The position numbers and the translations under genes were made by a program. 64,000 nt of DNA, taken from positions 372,001 to 436,000 of the forward strand of contig NZ_CP010802.1 in NCBI RefSeq assembly GCF_001278055.1, written 5' to 3'. The stretch comes from Desulfuromonas soudanensis (GTDB taxonomy: Bacteria > Desulfobacterota > Desulfuromonadia > Desulfuromonadales > WTL). Position 1 is the first letter of the stretch. Each line of letters begins with the position of its first letter. Positions 60,263 to 64,000 of the stretch are shown piece after piece. Under the pieces are notes generated by a model that saw nothing but the letters and a program-made list of their open reading frames with translations, was not told where the DNA came from and searched no databases.

Positions 60263-60772
60263 TCATTCTCCCTTTTCCAGCGAAACCAGGTGCTCGTCAA
60301 TGATCTGGATCAGGCACTGGACGCTAAGAGATGTCAGGCCAAAGGCCATGAAGAAGTAGGGAATCCAGAGCTTCGGGGCCCAGGGCGATTCGGTGACCCA
60401 CCCTTGATCCCAGACCATATAGAAGAATTTCCAGGTGTAATAACTGACGAAGCTGCAAAAAATCAGAGAGGCCAGGTCAGCGACCAGGTAGCGCCAGCGG
60501 TTCCAGCGTGCCGACATGATGCTGTCCAACATCCCGATGCCGACGTGGCCGCGCTTGATCTGAGTATAAGCCGCAGCGAGGAAGGTCGAGGCCACCAGCA
60601 TAAAGATGTTGAATTCGAGGCTCCAACTCGTCGGTGCATTGAAAAAGTAACGGACGACGACTTCGTAGGTCAGAGCCATAGTACAGATGATAATCATGAC
60701 CGCGGAGAGGTATCCCATCAGGGTATTGACCTGCCCCACCGCGCGGCTGAAACCACGCCAGCATGTCTTCAT
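60263..60772 (-). CDS. TRAP transporter small permease (DctQ family), probably for malonate
   Basis: The 169-residue protein has four membrane segments and the DctQ features EVVVRYFFNAPTSWSLEFNI near residue 33 and LAAAYTQIKRGHVGIGMLDS. AGAAGG precedes the ATG. It is separated from the binding-protein gene by a terminator hairpin, as in the other TRAP locus of the window. Confidence 0.9.
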   Translation of the reverse strand: MKTCWRGFSRAVGQVNTLMGYLSAVMIIICTMALTYEVVVRYFFNAPTSWSLEFNIFMLVASTFLAAAYTQIKRGHVGIGMLDSIMSARWNRWRYLVADLASLIFCSFVSYYTWKFFYMVWDQGWVTESPWAPKLWIPYFFMAFGLTSLSVQCLIQIIDEHLVSLEKGE

Positions 60773-60785
60773 TTCGCCTTCTCCC

Positions 60786-60819
60786 GAAAAAAGCGCCGCC
60801 CCGACTGCGGGGCGGCGCT
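60786..60819 (-). terminator. Internal terminator between binding protein and permease genes
   Basis: AGCGCCGCCCCG and CGGGGCGGCGCT form a 12-bp perfect stem with a four-base loop; on the minus strand TTTTTTC follows. Read-through is needed for permease and decarboxylase expression, so it probably reduces their level relative to the binding protein. Confidence 0.88.
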
Positions 60820-60828
60820 GTCATTATT

Positions 60829-61854
60829 CTATTTGACGGATTCCGCCATTTCTATGAGCTGTTTGCCGTTCTTGACTTTTTCCTCGAAGGATTTCCAGGC
60901 GCTGGCTTTGGCTATTTTGCGCCATTGTTGGAAGGCCGCTTCGTCCATGTCGTGCACGGTCGCGCCTCCGGCGGCATAGGCCTTGGCGACTTCTTCGTCG
61001 TCCTTTTTGGCCTCGGCGATGGCGAAGGATTCCATGGAGGCCCCGACCTCGATTACGATCTTCTGTTGTTCCGGCGTCAGGCTGTTGAAGGTGGCCGTCG
61101 AAATCAGCAGCGGCTCGAACATGTACCAGAAGCTCTTGTCCCGTGCTGTGGTGACATGTTTGGCCTGCTCATACAAACGGAAGCTGACCAACGATCCGCT
61201 CGAGGTGACGGCGGAATCCAGCACTCCCTGCTGCAGGCCGTTGTAGACCTCGTTCGAGGGGATGCTGGTGATCGCCCCGCCGGCGGCGGCAAGCATCTCG
61301 TCCATCGCCTTGCCCGCGCCACGGGTTTTAAGTCCCTTGACATCGTCCGGGACGATGATCGGCTTGTCCTTCGAAACGATTCCGCCGGCCTGCCAGACCC
61401 AGGTCAGGATCTTCACGCCTTTTTCTTCAACGATCCGGGTCAGTTCCTTGCCGATCGGGGCAGTCTTCCAGGCCGCACCTTGTTCGTAGCTGGTAATGAG
61501 GGCCGGCATGAGGGTGATGTTGGTTTCCGGAATCTGACCACCGGAATAGGCCAGCGGGTACAGGGACATATCCAGCGATCCCATGGACATGGCATTGAAC
61601 TGTTGCTTGGATTTCACCAGCGAACCTGAGGGGTAAATTTCAAACTTCAATTCGCCGTTGGTCCGCTTCTCAACCTCCTGGGCGAATTTCCGGCAGAGGC
61701 GATCGCGAAAATCCCCCTCATCGATGGTTCCGCCCGGGAACTGGTGGGAAATCTTGATCGTCTTGGTTTCAGCAAAGGCCGGAGTCGTAACATTGAGGCC
61801 CATCACCGTGAACGCCGCCAGCAGAAATCCAAGTACTAAATATCTGTAGCCCAT
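60829..61854 (-). CDS. TRAP transporter substrate-binding protein (DctP family), probably for malonate
   Basis: The 341-residue precursor has a classical signal peptide cleaved after PAFA, so unlike the two TRAP lipoproteins at 16.6-19 kb it is a free periplasmic protein. DctP features are TIKISHQFPGGTIDEGDFRD, LKFEIYPSGSLVKSKQQFNA, the Arg-containing VKGLKTRGAGKAMDEMLAAA and SIPSNEVYNGLQQGVLDSA. AAAGGG lies before the ATG. It is the first structural gene after the GntR regulator gene. Confidence 0.92.
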   Translation of the reverse strand: MGYRYLVLGFLLAAFTVMGLNVTTPAFAETKTIKISHQFPGGTIDEGDFRDRLCRKFAQEVEKRTNGELKFEIYPSGSLVKSKQQFNAMSMGSLDMSLYPLAYSGGQIPETNITLMPALITSYEQGAAWKTAPIGKELTRIVEEKGVKILTWVWQAGGIVSKDKPIIVPDDVKGLKTRGAGKAMDEMLAAAGGAITSIPSNEVYNGLQQGVLDSAVTSSGSLVSFRLYEQAKHVTTARDKSFWYMFEPLLISTATFNSLTPEQQKIVIEVGASMESFAIAEAKKDDEEVAKAYAAGGATVHDMDEAAFQQWRKIAKASAWKSFEEKVKNGKQLIEMAESVK

Positions 61855-61912
61855 GACATCATCCCTTTCTGTTTTGTGTGATCGCAAAAACCGGCATCGG
61901 CGATACCGGCAC

Positions 61913-62590
61913 CTATACGGCCTTGTTCTTTTTCTCCCTGTCAAAAATGATCAGGGCGGCATGCTGATTCACCAGATGATCGTGCATGATTTTTTCAGCC
62001 GCCGCAGGGTTGCGGTTCTGAAAGGCGGCCAGCAGCATGCGGTGCTCGGAGAGAGACTCCTGTAACCGTCCCGGCAGTTGCAGCTGCCGCCCTCGGAGTA
62101 ATTTCAGAAATTTCCGCAAATCATTGATGACTCGCTCCAGCCAGTAATTGCCCGCGAGCTTTTGCACCAGTTCGTGGCACAGACAGTTTTGCTCGAAATA
62201 TTTATCGACATCGTTCGCCGCCGCGTATTTTTCAAGCTTCTTGTGTAATTCCTCCACCCGCCTTATGTCTGCTGGTTTGGCCTTTTTGACCGCTTCATAG
62301 GCACAGCGCCCCTCCAGCAAAGCCATTAAGGGAAAAAGTTCATCGATGTCCTGTTCCTTGAGCTCGGCGACAAAGCAGCCACGTCGCGGTTCGAGAACAA
62401 CGAGGCGCTCTGCATGGAGAACCTTGAGGGCTTCGCGCATCGGCGTGCGGCTGATCCCGTATTCGGCAGCCAAAGCCTGTTCGTCGATCGCATCGCCAGG
62501 TTTCAGGTCCTGGGTATAGATTCGCTCCCTGAGGCGTGCGGCAACTTCCTGGTAAAGAGCTGGCGAGGCAATCTGAATGTTTTTACTCAT
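61913..62590 (-). CDS. GntR-family (FCD) regulator of the TRAP/second malonate operon
   Basis: The 225-residue protein has the winged helix ARLRERIYTQDLKPGDAIDE ... ISRTPMREALKVLHAERLVV and the FCD ligand domain (LFPLMALLEGRCAYEAV, CLCHELVQKLAGN, EHRMLLAAFQNRNP). It differs clearly from the other GntR protein at 45.4 kb. The gene lacks a good ribosome site. A perfect palindrome 35 bases upstream is very likely its own operator, so it would repress itself and the operon that follows until the inducer (probably malonate) is present. Confidence 0.9.
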   Translation of the reverse strand: MSKNIQIASPALYQEVAARLRERIYTQDLKPGDAIDEQALAAEYGISRTPMREALKVLHAERLVVLEPRRGCFVAELKEQDIDELFPLMALLEGRCAYEAVKKAKPADIRRVEELHKKLEKYAAANDVDKYFEQNCLCHELVQKLAGNYWLERVINDLRKFLKLLRGRQLQLPGRLQESLSEHRMLLAAFQNRNPAAAEKIMHDHLVNQHAALIIFDREKKNKAV

Positions 62591-62624
62591 AGGAGATCCC
62601 GGATGAAGTGAATGGTTTGATGGC

Positions 62625-62646
62625 GTAATTCATAATTATGAATTAC
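62625..62646. promoter_or_regulatory. Perfect 22-bp palindromic operator
   Basis: GTAATTCATAA is followed directly by its reverse complement. Perfect AT-rich palindromes of this kind are typical sites for FCD-type GntR repressors. It lies just downstream of the predicted transcription start of the GntR gene. Confidence 0.75.
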
Positions 62647-62655
62647 TGTAATCCA

Positions 62656-62684
62656 AATTAAACAGAAGGGAATCGCCCTGTCAA
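62656..62684 (-). promoter_or_regulatory. Candidate promoter of the gntR-TRAP-mdc operon
   Basis: On the minus strand a perfect TTGACA is followed at 17 bases by TTAATT. The operator starts about 10 bases downstream of the -10, so bound repressor would block initiation or escape. Confidence 0.6.
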
Positions 62685-62925
62685 GAAAATAATAACATTG
62701 TTTTATAATTACTCTATCTGGATATTATTATTCGATTAAAAAAGGCGTTTTATCAAATAGTTATCTCATATAAAGGTGTTTATGTTGTTTTTAATGACCA
62801 AGGAAATTGGGAATCCCGGGGGAAGGTGGGTTGAACGGACGAAAACAAAATACTCCAATAATAGGGAATTCACCGCACCCTCAGCGTATTCCACGGTTCT
62901 CCGGAGCCGAAAAGTTGCGTCAACT

Positions 62926-62953
62926 CTGACAGTTGACAGAAATTAGTTACACT
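62926..62953 (+). promoter_or_regulatory. Candidate promoter of the lytic transglycosylase gene
   Basis: CTGACA and TACACT are separated by 16 bases and lie about 80-105 bases upstream of the ATG. Both boxes are imperfect. Confidence 0.4.
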
Positions 62954-63030
62954 AAGGAGAAGGTCTGCGATCGCACCCCGCCCTTAGCCTTTCATCAATC
63001 TCCCCGCGCCGGAATCGGAGGGCCCATCCC

Positions 63031-64000
63031 ATGAGTATTCTCGGTCCGATCATCACCTGTATTTGCCTCCTGTCGGCCAGCGGCGCTCCGGCTTTGGGGG
63101 CGGAAAGCAGTTTTGCCGTCTGGCTGGACGAGCTCCGGACGGAAGCCATTTCCTCCGGAATCTCGCCAGAAACCGTGGAGGCGGCGCTAACCGATATCGA
63201 AGAACCGCTGCCGCGAGTCATCGAACTCGATCGCACCCAGCCGGAGTCGACGCAGACTCTGGAAGACTATGTCGCCGACCGGGTCAACGAGAAGCGGATC
63301 GTCAACGGGTCCAGGATGTTGAGCCGCTATCCGACCTGGCTCGGCCGGGTGGAACGAAAGTACGGCGTCAGGAGGCGCTTCATCGTCGCCTTGTGGGGGA
63401 TCGAGAGCAGCTACGGCGAACACGCCGGAGGCTATCCTGTGATCCGTTCCCTGGTCACCCTGGCCCACGACGGGCGGCGCAGCGCCTATTTCCGCCGGGA
63501 ACTCCTCGATGCCCTGCGCATTCTCGATGCCGGACATATCTCCCTCAAGGATCTGAAGGGCTCCTGGGCCGGGGCCATGGGACAATGCCAGTTCATGCCT
63601 TCTTCTTTTCTTCGCTATGCCGTCGATGCCGACGGCGACGGTCGCATCGACATCTGGAGTTCTGTTCCGGACGTACTGGCCTCGACGGCCAATTATCTCG
63701 CCCGGGTCGGGTGGCAGGACGGCCTGACCTGGGGGCGTCCCGTTCTCGTGCCGGAGAGATTCGACCTTAACCTGACCGGGCTGGAAAAAAGTCTCCCCCT
63801 TAGGGGTTGGCAGGCCCTCGGGGTGCGGCGCCAAAACGGAAAGGCCCTGCCGCGGCGCGATCTCGACGCCTCGCTGATCCTCCCCGAGGGTCCCGGCGGA
63901 CCGGCGTACCTTGTATATGCCAATTTCCGGGCCCTTCTGGCCTGGAACCGTTCCAAGGCCTTTGCCGTTGCGGTCGGGACGCTTTCCGACCGGCTGGCGG
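63031..64000 (+). CDS. mltB: Lytic murein transglycosylase, MltB family (3' end outside window)
   Basis: The frame is open from the ATG to the window edge (323 codons seen, no stop). A signal peptide (MSILGPIITCICLLSASGAP, with processing near ALG-AE) precedes the SLT_2-type domain: RRRFIVALWGIESSYGEHAG contains the catalytic Glu, followed by YPVIRSLVTLAHDGRRSAYF, GAMGQCQFMPSSFLRYAVDA and DIWSSVPDVLASTANYLAR. It cleaves peptidoglycan glycan strands to form anhydro-muropeptides. There is no lipobox, so it may be a soluble periplasmic form. GGAGGG lies eight bases before the ATG. Confidence 0.92.
   Translation, partial: MSILGPIITCICLLSASGAPALGAESSFAVWLDELRTEAISSGISPETVEAALTDIEEPLPRVIELDRTQPESTQTLEDYVADRVNEKRIVNGSRMLSRYPTWLGRVERKYGVRRRFIVALWGIESSYGEHAGGYPVIRSLVTLAHDGRRSAYFRRELLDALRILDAGHISLKDLKGSWAGAMGQCQFMPSSFLRYAVDADGDGRIDIWSSVPDVLASTANYLARVGWQDGLTWGRPVLVPERFDLNLTGLEKSLPLRGWQALGVRRQNGKALPRRDLDASLILPEGPGGPAYLVYANFRALLAWNRSKAFAVAVGTLSDRLA

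Larger units (their letters stand above)
62591..63030. other. Divergent regulatory region between gntR and mltB-like gene
   Basis: About 440 bases contain the palindromic operator and promoter of the GntR gene near the left end and a candidate promoter for the transglycosylase gene near the right end. The middle (62690-62790) is strikingly AT-rich for this genome. I see no gene in it. Confidence 0.55.

Noticed and set aside
1-64000. tRNA or rRNA genes, CRISPR array, integrase or prophage
   Set aside because: No cloverleaf-type sequence, regularly spaced direct repeat array, integrase or phage structural gene was recognised on either strand.

Overview
The window is about 64 kb of GC-rich, gene-dense bacterial chromosome with no rRNA, tRNA, CRISPR array, prophage or transposase gene that I could recognise. 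The gene content fits a strictly anaerobic or microaerotolerant member of the Desulfuromonadales/Geobacter group: pyruvate:ferredoxin oxidoreductase, acetate kinase, Tat-exported superoxide reductase, rubrerythrin, TRAP transporters, many two-component proteins, and above all a biotin-dependent, sodium-pumping malonate decarboxylase of the kind described in Malonomonas rubra. This placement is an inference from gene content only.

Layout. 0-5.3 kb: glutamate-cysteine ligase, transketolase and a PAS sensor kinase. 5.3-7.7 kb: a minus-strand operon tatD-tcdA-TSUP permease. 7.8-10.3 kb: a chemotaxis receptor, a TSCPD-domain protein and a small cysteine-rich protein behind a convincing sigma-54 promoter. 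10.6-16.4 kb: a minus-strand RND efflux operon (TolC, lipoprotein adaptor, RND pump, DUF2892). 16.5-22.9 kb: a TRAP transporter with two tandem substrate-binding lipoproteins, a universal stress protein, a triple-BON protein and an alpha/beta hydrolase. 22.9-27 kb: stress and envelope genes (superoxide reductase, cardiolipin synthase, zinc-ribbon protein, rubrerythrin, PEGA lipoprotein) and a tiny membrane-protein gene with an in-frame UGA that looks like a selenocysteine codon. 27-36 kb: uvrA-pdxA, a DegP-type protease, an MBL-fold hydrolase and a NarX/NarL-like two-component pair. 36.2-41.5 kb: acetate kinase, a small protein and pyruvate:ferredoxin oxidoreductase.

41.6-62.6 kb, all on the minus strand, is a malonate catabolism island. 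Reading in the direction of transcription, a GntR regulator with a perfect palindromic operator comes first, followed by a TRAP transporter (probably for malonate), a four-subunit malonate decarboxylase (alpha, ACP, beta, gamma) and a universal stress protein. A new promoter with paired TTGTATAC operators then drives a second, Na+-pumping set: a small membrane subunit, MadB, MadA, MadE, MadC, MadD, the acetate:ACP ligase MadH, the prosthetic-group transferase MdcG, a methyltransferase, the biotin carrier MadF, a second GntR regulator, MdcB, the transacylase MdcH, a TSUP permease and a quinone oxidoreductase. Only one set of prosthetic-group genes is present, so it presumably serves both carrier proteins. 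The product of malonate decarboxylation, acetate, could feed the neighbouring acetate kinase and pyruvate:ferredoxin oxidoreductase genes.

The most notable items are (i) the candidate 52-residue membrane selenoprotein with a SECIS-like hairpin at 23.5 kb, (ii) the two adjacent malonate decarboxylase systems with both activation chemistries and separate operators, and (iii) a 171-bp element with 21-bp inverted ends whose relics occur at other gene 3' ends, where its CTAG supplies the TAG stop codon. The window ends inside an MltB-type lytic transglycosylase gene.
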